NCBI GenBank assembly: GCA_947175265.1
Contig: CAMWMD010000005.1
Coordinates: 1-64,000, forward strand
Direction: 5' to 3'
Source: an uncultured Porphyromonadaceae bacterium
Lineage (GTDB): Bacteria; Bacteroidota; Bacteroidia; Bacteroidales; Muribaculaceae
DNA: 64,000 nucleotides
Below, piece by piece: positions 38,123 to 47,798 of the stretch (position 1 is the first letter of the stretch; each line of letters opens with the position of its first letter). The notes below the pieces were generated by a model. That model worked only from the letters and a program-made list of their open reading frames with translations. It made no database searches and was not told the origin of the DNA. The translations under genes were made by a program, and so were the position numbers.

Positions 38123-38470
38123 AATGTCATTAGGTCTGAGTATTGAATTTGAGTGGATGATTGAGGGTGTATTTCGGGGTTGCGAATTGTTTATGGTGTT
38201 CTATTTATGTTGTGTAATTGAAATTTTCACTTTCTTTCAAAAAGTTCTGCAAAGATAATGATAATTATGGATATAGCGAAATCACGATTTATTTGAATTC
38301 ATACTTGCCCTTCCGTATCTGACCTTTCCCATTTTGAGGCTCGGTATTGCACCGGAGTGATGAGGAGTGTATCAGTTTGAGTGTCTCATTATGTAGCCAT
38401 ACTGTTATCTCTTGTGATGAGTCGAGTTGGAACTATATTAGAATATTATATATCAAATCTTTCTTAAGCA

Positions 38471-38521
38471 TGTCTTGCATATAAGACAAAAACGTATTAA
38501 ATTTGTCTTGCTAATAAGACA
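38471..38521 (+). promoter_or_regulatory. Pair of dyad operator-like elements TGTCTTGcatATAAGACA and TGTCTTGctaATAAGACA
   Basis: 18-bp elements at 38471-38488 and 38504-38521, spaced exactly 33 bp apart. Confidence 0.7.
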
Positions 38522-38526
38522 CTATC

Positions 38527-38589
38527 ATGATCAACAAACAGATTCTACTGGAAGTGTTGCTGGAAAACCGTCAGAGACAATGCCCTTAA
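38527..38589 (+). pseudogene. 5' remnant of an ATPase gene
   Basis: MINKQILLEVLLENRQRQCP*, resembles the first residues of Bacteroidales AAA/DUF4143-class ATPases, then stop. Confidence 0.4.
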
Positions 38590-38605
38590 CGGTATCTCCA
38601 CCCTT

Positions 38606-38665
38606 AGATATAGACATAAGAACAGGATGCGTCAGATGACGCATCCTGTTCTTATGTCTATATCT
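38606..38665. repeat. Perfect palindrome, 29-bp arms with 2-bp centre
   Basis: AGATATAGACATAAGAACAGGATGCGTCA-GA-TGACGCATCCTGTTCTTATGTCTATATCT. Confidence 0.97.
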
Positions 38666-38673
38666 TCTTTGCT

Positions 38674-39366
38674 TTATTCAGCGGCTGTCCAGGTGTCGGA
38701 TTGAGTGTAGGCATTGGGCTCTACGTCAAGCACAAGAACATATTTGCCATTGCCCGAAGCCATGTCAGGATCGATGATATATGTGTCGTCGCCCTGCTGC
38801 TCCACGAGGCGGAGGTTGACAAGATTCTCACCATAGTTTCCAACGGCCTGGAAAAGAGCCTCGGAGTCGGCGCGGGTACCCATATCCATACCCATGTCAT
38901 CCATCTCCTGAAGAAGCGACGTGCAGAAGGCACACTGCTCATAGTTGGCATTCTCCCTCTCTCCGGAGGCATAAGGGAAAAGGAAGAAATAGGAGAAATT
39001 GCTCAGTTCGCCGTTGTCTGCATCATACATAGCCACCGCGCTCACCTGAGGCACCATACCGTAATAACTTACAGCATAACCATCGGTAGGGTCAAGCCAA
39101 AGATTTCCCTCATCCTCTACAGGAATTATGTCAAGGCTCTTCTTCGTCTGAGCCTTCAGTTCCTCACTTGACAGATTATGGTCGGCTACACCGAACACTT
39201 TTGTCACAAGGTCTCGAGCCGTAACCTTCACAGGCATCTTCTTCTTGGATACAAGCATTTTCACGACCTTTGCGTCGGCCACGGGCGACTTCCTCTGCGC
39301 GAATCCCGCAAAAGTGAACATGAGTGCCAAAAGGGCCACGGTCGTGAATCTGATATTTGTCTTCAT
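38674..39366 (-). CDS. Secreted hypothetical protein
   Basis: Signal peptide MKTNIRFTTVALLALMFTFAGFAQ; no family recognised with confidence. Confidence 0.7.
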   Translation of the reverse strand: MKTNIRFTTVALLALMFTFAGFAQRKSPVADAKVVKMLVSKKKMPVKVTARDLVTKVFGVADHNLSSEELKAQTKKSLDIIPVEDEGNLWLDPTDGYAVSYYGMVPQVSAVAMYDADNGELSNFSYFFLFPYASGERENANYEQCAFCTSLLQEMDDMGMDMGTRADSEALFQAVGNYGENLVNLRLVEQQGDDTYIIDPDMASGNGKYVLVLDVEPNAYTQSDTWTAAE

Positions 39367-39651
39367 AATTAATGAGGAGCTAAGAGGTTTTTAGTGACGG
39401 CTGATTGCTCAAGCCGTATGGTTATGTGCAATATACCATTATAACAGAAAACAGGTAAGGGAGTTCGATAGCAGAATGTTAAAAATGTGAATGAGATTAG
39501 TTAAAATCCTCCCCTCACCGCCACTGTCTCCCTATTCGCGATACATGCCGGAAATTTATATTTATATCCTCATTTATCCCGGATTAGTATAATTTTTCCA
39601 ATCAAATATTCATAAATTCATTAATTTTGCACCAAAATAATTAAAAAGGTA

Positions 39652-41718
39652 ATGATAAGAAGGATATTTACAGTCATCATCCTTCTATTCCCCATTGCCG
39701 GTATGGCGGCAAAGGAAGATGTGATGACTGACACCGTCGGGTCCAGGTCTTTAAAGGAAATAGTTGTCACCGGGCAATCTGCTCAGCAGAGGATTTCAAA
39801 CGGCAAACTGGGAAGCGAGAACCTTGAACTCAAGAAACTTGCCTTGACCCCGCAATTGTTCGGGGAAACCGACATTATAAAGTCGATAACACTCCTACCC
39901 GGAGTACACGGCGAGGCTGACGGTGCCGGTGGTTTTGAGGTAAGAGGGGGCAACGCCTACCAGAACCTCGTGACGATGGACGGCATGACATTCTATAACC
40001 CTTCCCATCTTATGGGAATTTTCTCCACATTCAACGACGACGCAATGAGCATGGCCACTTTGCACAAAGGTCCAATACCTGCACAATTCGGTGGTGCCTC
40101 CTCCTCCGCTCTGGAGACATACATGAAACCCGGCGCCCTTAACAAGTATCATTTCTCCGGTACTATAGGTATACTCAACGCTAAAGTCGCAGCCGACGGT
40201 CCTATCATAAAAGACCGTCTTTCATTCTCCGTGGCGGCACGACGTTCTTACGTCGACCTGTTCCTGAAACTGATTCCGCAGTACAGACACACCGTGATGA
40301 ACTTCTCGGATGTCAATGCCAAGATTCATTACAAAGCGAACGCCAACAATTATATCGACGGCTCATTCTTCGTCTCACGCGATAATCTCGCGGTCTCCGA
40401 CCTCATGACCATGAACTGGGGAAACCTCGCCGGCAGTGTCAACTGGAATTGCAACACCGACAACGGCTGGAGCCTCACCACCACAGCCTCCGTCACTGAC
40501 TACACCACATCTATGGGTATGGACATAATGGCTTCGAGTCAGAAAATGACTCAGTATATCCAATCTTTCTCTATCAATGAAAGGGTAAGACACCACTTCA
40601 GCGATTCCCATTCATTGGAATTCGGAATCAGGTCGGAACTGCTGAGGGTAAAGTCGGGGGATATGTATGTCGATGCCGCCCACTATCTCGACATACGAAG
40701 CGGCTGGTGCAATGCCGCATGGATCGGTTATGAAGGTGATGTCTCCAAATGGCTGACTCTCTCCGCCGGTCTCCGCCTATCACTTTTCTCATCCCTGGCG
40801 GCCGGATGCTTCCATGAGTTCAAAGCTATCAATGAACCCGAACCTTTATATGCCGACAAGACCTACACTGACCTTGAACCTCGTGGCAGCCTGAGATTCA
40901 ATATCAACGGATTTCACAACATCAAGATAGGAGCATCAGTGACGACCCAGGATATACATGGCGTACGCTCCACCTCCACCACATTCCCTTTCGACCGCTA
41001 TGCCGTGACTTCCGTTGATGTGAAGCCCGAGAAGACCGTACTTTATTCCACAGGTTATGCCGGTATGACTCCCGACGGAGATTGGGACTGGTGTCTGGAG
41101 GGATATTACAAATCGATAAGGAATGTCTATGATTACAAGGATGGAATGGGAATGTTCTCTCGCGTTAATCTTGAGGAGATAATTCTCGGAGGCGACGGAC
41201 GGAGTTTCGGCATGGAACTTATGCTACGTAAAAACAACGGCAGACTGAACGGCTGGATTTCATATACCCTCTCCAAGACAGAGACCAGAATCCCGGGAAT
41301 AAACGGCGGAAGATGGTATGATGCCTCCAACGACCGCCGTAACGATATTGCCGTAGTGGCTATCTACGGCCTCAGTCCGAAATGGAAATTATCCGCTTCA
41401 TGGACTTTCTCATCCGGACGCCCCCTGACGGCTCCGGATGAGAAGTATGAGATAGCGGGCACCACCTGTTACTACTACTCCGGACGCAACACTTACAAGA
41501 CCCCACCATCCCATCGCCTGGACCTCTCAGCAACGTATACACGTGTAGGGCGCAGGGCTACCTCAATATGGGCCTTCGGGATATTCAACGTATATTCTCA
41601 TCAGAGCCCCTTCGTGATATACTTTGAAGATGACCCTTCCAAACCTTCCGGGACAAGAGCCGTGCAGCAATCGCTCTTCGGAATAATCCCCTCGGTTTCC
41701 TATACAATAAAATTCTGA
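39652..41718 (+). CDS. TonB-dependent receptor
   Basis: Plug domain (KSITLLPGVHGEADGAGGFEVRGGNAYQNLVTMDGMTFYNPSHLMGIFSTFNDDAM) and barrel. Confidence 0.9.
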   Translation: MIRRIFTVIILLFPIAGMAAKEDVMTDTVGSRSLKEIVVTGQSAQQRISNGKLGSENLELKKLALTPQLFGETDIIKSITLLPGVHGEADGAGGFEVRGGNAYQNLVTMDGMTFYNPSHLMGIFSTFNDDAMSMATLHKGPIPAQFGGASSSALETYMKPGALNKYHFSGTIGILNAKVAADGPIIKDRLSFSVAARRSYVDLFLKLIPQYRHTVMNFSDVNAKIHYKANANNYIDGSFFVSRDNLAVSDLMTMNWGNLAGSVNWNCNTDNGWSLTTTASVTDYTTSMGMDIMASSQKMTQYIQSFSINERVRHHFSDSHSLEFGIRSELLRVKSGDMYVDAAHYLDIRSGWCNAAWIGYEGDVSKWLTLSAGLRLSLFSSLAAGCFHEFKAINEPEPLYADKTYTDLEPRGSLRFNINGFHNIKIGASVTTQDIHGVRSTSTTFPFDRYAVTSVDVKPEKTVLYSTGYAGMTPDGDWDWCLEGYYKSIRNVYDYKDGMGMFSRVNLEEIILGGDGRSFGMELMLRKNNGRLNGWISYTLSKTETRIPGINGGRWYDASNDRRNDIAVVAIYGLSPKWKLSASWTFSSGRPLTAPDEKYEIAGTTCYYYSGRNTYKTPPSHRLDLSATYTRVGRRATSIWAFGIFNVYSHQSPFVIYFEDDPSKPSGTRAVQQSLFGIIPSVSYTIKF

Positions 41719-41722
41719 AAAT

Positions 41723-42556
41723 ATGAAACCAACACGTTTATCCTGCTTTTGTAAAATCGTAAGACGTATCACGGCTATCTCAGCCTTGATATTGCTGGCC
41801 GGATGCGAGAAGGAACTTGACTTCACATATCATGACGTGGAGTCGCCACTCGTAATCGAGGCTACCCTAACGCAGGATGGAGCATCTGTGAGGCTCACGC
41901 ACACCACACCGATGGACGAGGCTATGGATCTTGACCCCGTCACTGATGCCACGGTCATACTTACCGACCTCTCTTCAGGAACGGAAAGAAGCCTCCCACT
42001 GAGGGCTGACGGCTCTTTCGGCGACAATATCCCGGGGGTTTTGAATCATGAATATCAGGTGGAGGTAGTCTCTGCCGGCAACAGTTACCGCTCAGCCTCT
42101 ATGATGAAAGGGGAGACGGAAATTGTTGGGATGACTTTCCAGTGGATAAAGATGCCTTACGACTATGTGGCGGTGCTTCAGGTTTCGTTCAGGGAAATCC
42201 CGGGTGATGACGACAATTGTTTCTGGATTCGTCTCCTCCGGAATGGGAAGCCCTATAAATGGAGTGTGGTCGGCCGTAGGATTACCTCCGACGGTATAAT
42301 CAACTTCGTAACGATGACTTCAAGAAAGGATATCGATGAAGAGGATGAGAAAGACATCCTCCTTGACGGAGATAAAGTGACGGCACTCGTAACCCCCATA
42401 AGCCGTGAGATGGTGGATTACCTGACCGCTCTCGGCCAGGACAGCAACGGTCCCGAGATGTGGACCGGGGGATTCTGCCTTGGTTATTTCCTCGCATCTC
42501 CGGTGGCGGAAAGCAGTGTGACCTATCGGCCCGGGGAAATGACCGAATTTAAATGA
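41723..42556 (+). CDS. DUF4249 family lipoprotein
   Basis: Lipobox ILLAGCEKELDFTYHDVESPLVIEATLT; follows a TonB receptor. Confidence 0.8.
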   Translation: MKPTRLSCFCKIVRRITAISALILLAGCEKELDFTYHDVESPLVIEATLTQDGASVRLTHTTPMDEAMDLDPVTDATVILTDLSSGTERSLPLRADGSFGDNIPGVLNHEYQVEVVSAGNSYRSASMMKGETEIVGMTFQWIKMPYDYVAVLQVSFREIPGDDDNCFWIRLLRNGKPYKWSVVGRRITSDGIINFVTMTSRKDIDEEDEKDILLDGDKVTALVTPISREMVDYLTALGQDSNGPEMWTGGFCLGYFLASPVAESSVTYRPGEMTEFK

Positions 42557-42694
42557 AACTCTTTCCCGGAATCCCCTCACTAACCGATATATACCCGACG
42601 CATCAGGCCGCTTTTTTCATAACTTTACCCGGACTGGATTTTCTTATTGTGGAGTTTTGTTTATATTTGCAGTCGGAATCAAAAAACAATCAGT

Positions 42695-44254
42695 ATGGAG
42701 GTGAGGAAGATCAAATATCCGGTTGGAATACAGACATTCTCCGAGATTATCACGGAGAAATATTTTTATGTTGACAAAACGGCACTGATATATCAACTTG
42801 TCAATGATTCCAAATACGTCTTCCTGAGCCGTCCGCGACGTTTCGGTAAAAGCCTTCTGATGTCTACCATTGAAGCATATTTCAAGGGTAAGCGGGATTT
42901 ATTCGCAGGGCTTGATATCATGAATCTGGAGACTGATTGGAGTGAATACCCAGTATTCCGTTTTGACCTAAGTGGAGAGAACTATACCTCCACCGAACGC
43001 ATGATAAATCATATAAAGTCGTACCTTGATATGATTGAGGAGGATTACGACCTCAAGGCAGAGGGATCCATATCTACCCGTCTGCGCCTCCTCCTGCGGC
43101 AGGCCTACCGGAAATATGGGCAAAGAGTAGTGGTGCTCATCGACGAATATGACAAACCGATTCTTGATTGCATGCACGACCCGGTTCTTAATGATTCCCT
43201 CAAAAACGAACTGAGGGCTTTCTATTCGGCAATAAAGGCAGCAGATGAATATGTACGTTTCTCAATGCTAACCGGAATCACAAAATTTGGGAAAGTCTCG
43301 ATTTTCAGCGGCCTGAATAATCTCCTCGACATATCGCTCCTTCCATCATATAATGCGATATGCGGTATCTCCGAGACTGAGTTTCAAGATAAATTCAAGG
43401 AATCCATCAGAATTTTTGCCCTATCACTGAATATCACTGAGGATGAAGCCTGGAATCAATTCAAGACTCTTTATGACGGCTATCATTTTTCAAGAACCGG
43501 AGATTTCATTTATAATCCCTTCAGTGTGCTCAGTGCATTGAAGATTGAGGAATTTAAAAACTACTGGTATGAAACCGCATCTCCATCTTTTTTAATCAAA
43601 TTGATTGAAACCCATTCCTACTGTCTGGAAAAACTTGATGGAACTCGGAGGAGAGAGTCTCAATTGGGTAATATCACTGATATTGAGAATGATTTCGTAC
43701 CACTCCTTTATCAATCGGGATACCTCACCATAAAGGATTATGATTCTCTCTCTGAGGAATATACCTTAGGTTTTCCTAACCTTGAAGTTAGAAAGGCTTT
43801 TTGGGAATCTATGGTAGATCATTTTTTCCGTCGTCCCGGCGGCGACAGCGCGTTTGATATAAATAAATTTCTCCGTGATATCTACAACGGGCAACCCGAA
43901 GAATTTATGAAAAGGCTCCAAAGTCTTTTTGCCGATACACATTCTGAATATGAAACCAATAAGGAGATTCATTTCCAGAACATGATGGCTATTGTGGCGA
44001 AGATGCTCGGCCTGACGGTTAGAACAGAAGTGCATTCAAGCGCCGGCAGATGTGATATGCAGATTCTGACACCTGGTTACATCTACATTTTTGAATTCAA
44101 GATTGACGGATCTTCCCGGTCTGCTTTATTACAGATTAAAGAAAAGGGATATATGATGCCATTTGCTTCAGATTCAAGAGCAAAGTTTATTATTGGTGCT
44201 AATTTCTCTTCCGTAACGCGCACACTTACCGATTGGATAATCGAAAAGATCTGA
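42695..44254 (+). CDS. AAA-ATPase-like / PD-(D/E)XK nuclease-like protein (DUF1703 type)
   Basis: KYPVGIQTFSEIITEKYFYVDKTALI, RPRRFGKSLLMSTI, VVLIDEYDKPI, RCDMQILTPGYIYIFEFKIDGSSRSALLQIKEK; TATATTTG promoter element at 42662-42669. Confidence 0.9.
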   Translation: MEVRKIKYPVGIQTFSEIITEKYFYVDKTALIYQLVNDSKYVFLSRPRRFGKSLLMSTIEAYFKGKRDLFAGLDIMNLETDWSEYPVFRFDLSGENYTSTERMINHIKSYLDMIEEDYDLKAEGSISTRLRLLLRQAYRKYGQRVVVLIDEYDKPILDCMHDPVLNDSLKNELRAFYSAIKAADEYVRFSMLTGITKFGKVSIFSGLNNLLDISLLPSYNAICGISETEFQDKFKESIRIFALSLNITEDEAWNQFKTLYDGYHFSRTGDFIYNPFSVLSALKIEEFKNYWYETASPSFLIKLIETHSYCLEKLDGTRRRESQLGNITDIENDFVPLLYQSGYLTIKDYDSLSEEYTLGFPNLEVRKAFWESMVDHFFRRPGGDSAFDINKFLRDIYNGQPEEFMKRLQSLFADTHSEYETNKEIHFQNMMAIVAKMLGLTVRTEVHSSAGRCDMQILTPGYIYIFEFKIDGSSRSALLQIKEKGYMMPFASDSRAKFIIGANFSSVTRTLTDWIIEKI

Positions 44255-44394
44255 ATTGGTAGGCGAGCCTGTGTGGTATCATCCTATGAGATATTTCGAA
44301 CCCGGTATTTTCGATATGAGATAGATGATGAGCCAGCAGGATACGAACGTCGTCACACTGACCACCGCTATGGCTCCCGGTTATAAACAATCGC

Positions 44395-44431
44395 CGAAAA
44401 AACGAAAGGCGACCGAGCCCACCCGATCGCC
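44395..44431 (-). terminator. Terminator downstream of galE and the heptamer array
   Basis: On - strand GGCGATCGGGTGGGCTCGGTCGCC followed by TTTCGTTTTTTC. Confidence 0.6.
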
Positions 44432-44443
44432 ATTTAATCTAAA

Positions 44444-44541
44444 GCCTAACGCCTTGAGCCTCGAGCCTCGAGCCTTGAGCCTTGAGCCTTGAGCCTTGAG
44501 CCTTGAGCCTTGAGCCTTGAGCCTAACGCCTAACGCCTAAC
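44444..44541. repeat. Heptanucleotide tandem array, 14 units
   Basis: + strand: GCCTAAC x1, GCCTTGA x1, GCCTCGA x2, GCCTTGA x7, GCCTAAC x3, then GCCTACA at the galE stop codon. Confidence 0.97.
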
Positions 44542-44543
44542 GC

Positions 44544-45572
44544 CTACACCCCCCTCACTTTCTTTTCCCACTCCCAGGCAGCCTTCAGCGTCTCGCCCAG
44601 CCTACGCTCAGCCTTCCAGCCAAGCACCTCATTAGCAAGAGTCGTCTCAGCCCACACAGCAGTAACGTCGCCAGGACGGCGAGGCGCCATCTTATAAGGC
44701 AACTTCAAGCCATTAACATCCTCGAACGTCGTGATCAATTCAAGCACCGACACCGGATTACCCGTACCGATATTGAAAATCTCATACTTCTCCTTCATCT
44801 TCCCCTCTGTCATCCTGTCTACAGCCGCCACATGGGCCTTCGCCAAGTCAACCACATCTATATAATCGCGCAGACATGTGCCATCAGGGGTATCATAATC
44901 ATTACCGAAAACGCTCAGGCATTCGCGGATTCCCGCCGCAGTCTGGGTGATGAAAGGCACCAGATTGTTAGGCACACCCCTGGGCAATTCCCCTATCAAT
45001 GCAGACGGATGGGCACCGATAGGATTGAAATAACGGAGGGCGATGCCATAAAGATCCGGATAAGCACGGCAGCAATCGCGGAGTATATCCTCCGCTATCT
45101 GCTTGGTGTTGCCGTAGGGAGAGGTAGCCGGCTGACGCGGGGTCGACTCCGTCACGGGAAGATGCTCCGCCTCCCCGTAGACGGTGGCCGAAGAGGAGAA
45201 CAATACGTTCGGACGGTTGAACTCCTTCATCATCTCCACGATGTTCATGAAGGACACCAGATTATTCTGATAGTATTTCAGAGGTTCCGCCATTGATTCC
45301 CCGACAGCCTTATAGGCCGCGAAATGAATCACCGTGTCAAAGCGATACTTCTCAAACACCTTCCTGAGCGCATCCTTATCGCAGGTATCGACTATTTCAA
45401 AGGCCACATCCTTACCCGTGATTTTCCTGACTCCATCCACCGCCTCCTTCTCGGAATTGGAGAGGTTGTCGATTATGACTACGTCATACCCTGCGTTTAT
45501 CAACTCTACAGCCGTATGCGAGCCTATGTAGCCCGCACCGCCTGATATAAGCACTGTCTTTCTGCTATCCAT
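44544..45572 (-). CDS. galE: UDP-glucose 4-epimerase
   Basis: GGAGYIGSHTAVELINAGYDVVIIDNLSN, FSSSATVYG, full-length. Confidence 0.95.
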   Translation of the reverse strand: MDSRKTVLISGGAGYIGSHTAVELINAGYDVVIIDNLSNSEKEAVDGVRKITGKDVAFEIVDTCDKDALRKVFEKYRFDTVIHFAAYKAVGESMAEPLKYYQNNLVSFMNIVEMMKEFNRPNVLFSSSATVYGEAEHLPVTESTPRQPATSPYGNTKQIAEDILRDCCRAYPDLYGIALRYFNPIGAHPSALIGELPRGVPNNLVPFITQTAAGIRECLSVFGNDYDTPDGTCLRDYIDVVDLAKAHVAAVDRMTEGKMKEKYEIFNIGTGNPVSVLELITTFEDVNGLKLPYKMAPRRPGDVTAVWAETTLANEVLGWKAERRLGETLKAAWEWEKKVRGV

Positions 45573-45660
45573 GTCTATTCTTTTATTAGGGTTTGTGTTT
45601 TCAGGTTTTATCCTCACAAAGTTACAAAACCATTTTTACAACACAAACCCTTCCATTCAT

Positions 45661-46614
45661 TTACCTTTTTTCATTGCTCCCTTCAAAGAGATTCTCCGGA
45701 TACTCCCCACTATTATGAAGTTCTGCAAATTTTTTCATGACTCCCGGACGGTCTTCGGCGTATGTCACCCCAAACCATTTTGAATCTGTGTCAAGCACCT
45801 TTATTGAAGCCTCTCCTGACTTTATCAAAGCATCCGCCACATCGGGTATCACCTGTTCGGCCTTGGGAGTGGTCAATTCCTTCCGGAGAAATTTTATAAA
45901 CTCTCTTTCGGCAAAATCAAAATAATCAGGCGTGAAGCCCCACATATTCATGGAGACCGGTGTATTGGGATTCAACTTCTGTTCTTCCCCTTTTTCATCG
46001 ACAAACACTATATCGTGGTCGGGATTGTATGCTATCGATTTACGCTCTACTACTGAGGTGAGCTCGCCATCCTTATTCACACACACACCACGCGACACAC
46101 TTCCATTCTCTGTCATGGTGTTCCCAACCCGGAAGCCTACCATGGCATAATCTCCTGCTTTTTCCCTCTTACGCATCAATTCTTTGGCGATGACTTCAAA
46201 TGATTTTCTTCCATAAAAATCATCTGAGTTGATGACGGCAAAGGGAGTATCTATCACCCCTTTGGCCATAAGCACTGCATGCGCCGGCCCCCAGGGCTTG
46301 GTCCTCTCAGCCGGACATTCAAATCCCTCGGGGAGTTTGTCGACGCTTTGAAAGACAATCTCCACAGGGATATGACCCTCATATTTTGAAAGTATCTTAT
46401 TTCTGAAATCCTCTTCAAAATCTTTCCTTATGACGAAAACCACTTTTCCGAATCCTGCCCGTATCGCATCATAAATGGAATAATCCATTATGGTCTCTCC
46501 GTGTGGACCGAGGGCATCAAGCTGTTTCAAGCCCCCATAACGGCTGCCCATTCCCGCTGCCAATACAAATAAGGTGGGACGCTCTGTATCCGTTTTTGTC
46601 TGCATTTCTTCCAT
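45661..46614 (-). CDS. NDP-sugar pyrophosphorylase-like nucleotidyltransferase
   Basis: LFVLAAGMGSRYGGLKQLDALGPHGETIMDYSIYDAIRAGFGKVVFV; between galK and galE. Confidence 0.85.
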   Translation of the reverse strand: MEEMQTKTDTERPTLFVLAAGMGSRYGGLKQLDALGPHGETIMDYSIYDAIRAGFGKVVFVIRKDFEEDFRNKILSKYEGHIPVEIVFQSVDKLPEGFECPAERTKPWGPAHAVLMAKGVIDTPFAVINSDDFYGRKSFEVIAKELMRKREKAGDYAMVGFRVGNTMTENGSVSRGVCVNKDGELTSVVERKSIAYNPDHDIVFVDEKGEEQKLNPNTPVSMNMWGFTPDYFDFAEREFIKFLRKELTTPKAEQVIPDVADALIKSGEASIKVLDTDSKWFGVTYAEDRPGVMKKFAELHNSGEYPENLFEGSNEKR

Positions 46615-46622
46615 CCTTTATC

Positions 46623-47777
46623 TTAAATACCTTCTTCCACTTCTTCAACCACCTTGTGAGCGCCGTCGCTGATCACTACCGGATAAACTTTCGGCTCATG
46701 ACCATATTTCTCCTTAAATTTAGTCTTGGCTGTCGCCTCAAACTGCGGTACGAGTTCCTTTTTCACAAGATTTATCGTGCAGCCCCCGAAACCGCCTCCC
46801 ATGATACGCGACCCGGTGACTCCACATTCTTTGGCGACATCATTGAGAAAATCAAGTTCCTCACAACTTACCTCGTAATCTTTTGAAAGACCCCGATGAG
46901 TCTCATACATTTTCTTTCCGACGGTTTCATAATCCCCTTCATTAAGGGCATCGCAGACTGCAAGCACTCTGTCTTTCTCCTCGATAACGAATTTGGCACG
47001 GAAATAATCCTCGGCAGTGATATCGGTGCGTATGGCATCGAGCATTTCCATCGTGGCATCGCGCAATGTTTCCATCCCGAGACGTTTGGCCACACGTTCA
47101 CATGAGGCGCGACGCTTATTGTAGGGTGAGTCGGCCAGTTCATGTTTCACTCTTGAATCAATAAGCACGAGTTCGTAATCTTCAGGATTAAACGGGAAAT
47201 ATTCAAACTCCATAGAGCGGCAGTCGAGGCGCATCAACTTCCCTCTCTGACCCATGACGGAAGCAAACTGATCCATTATGCCGCAGTTCACTCCGCAGTA
47301 GTTATGCTCTGTGCTCTGACCGATACGGGCAAGTTCAAACTTGTCGATATTATTATCGTTGAAAAGGTCGTTGAGGGCATAGGCAAAGCAGCTTTCGAGG
47401 GCGGCCGAAGAACTCAGCCCGGCGCCTAACGGCACATTCCCCGCAAAAACTGCATCGAATCCCTTCACCACTCCTCCTCGCTTCAGAATTTCGCGGCAAA
47501 TCCCGAAAATATATCTTGCCCACGATTGCTGGGGTGCATCCTCTTCATTAAGACCGAACTCAACTTCCTCATTGATGTCGATTGAGTACACCCGAACCTT
47601 GTCGGTCTCATTTGGAGCGATGGCTGCCATTATAACCTTATCTATAGCACCCGGAAAAACGAATCCTCCGTTATAATCCGTGTGTTCACCTATTAGATTT
47701 ATTCGCCCTGCCGATGCATACATCACCGGGCTCTCCGGAAAGCGGCTCTTAAACTCCGCCAAAATTTTCTCTTTCAT
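46623..47777 (-). CDS. galK: Galactokinase
   Basis: GRINLIGEHTDYNGGFVFP, NVPLGAGLSSSAALE, RIMGGGFGGCTINL GHMP kinase signatures. Confidence 0.95.
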   Translation of the reverse strand: MKEKILAEFKSRFPESPVMYASAGRINLIGEHTDYNGGFVFPGAIDKVIMAAIAPNETDKVRVYSIDINEEVEFGLNEEDAPQQSWARYIFGICREILKRGGVVKGFDAVFAGNVPLGAGLSSSAALESCFAYALNDLFNDNNIDKFELARIGQSTEHNYCGVNCGIMDQFASVMGQRGKLMRLDCRSMEFEYFPFNPEDYELVLIDSRVKHELADSPYNKRRASCERVAKRLGMETLRDATMEMLDAIRTDITAEDYFRAKFVIEEKDRVLAVCDALNEGDYETVGKKMYETHRGLSKDYEVSCEELDFLNDVAKECGVTGSRIMGGGFGGCTINLVKKELVPQFEATAKTKFKEKYGHEPKVYPVVISDGAHKVVEEVEEGI

Positions 47778-47798
47778 TTCTGTCAGTTTTATATGTTA

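Noticed and set aside
44444-44541. Possible coding repeat or CRISPR
   Set aside because: Unit is 7 bp, lies beyond the galE stop codon, has no spacers.
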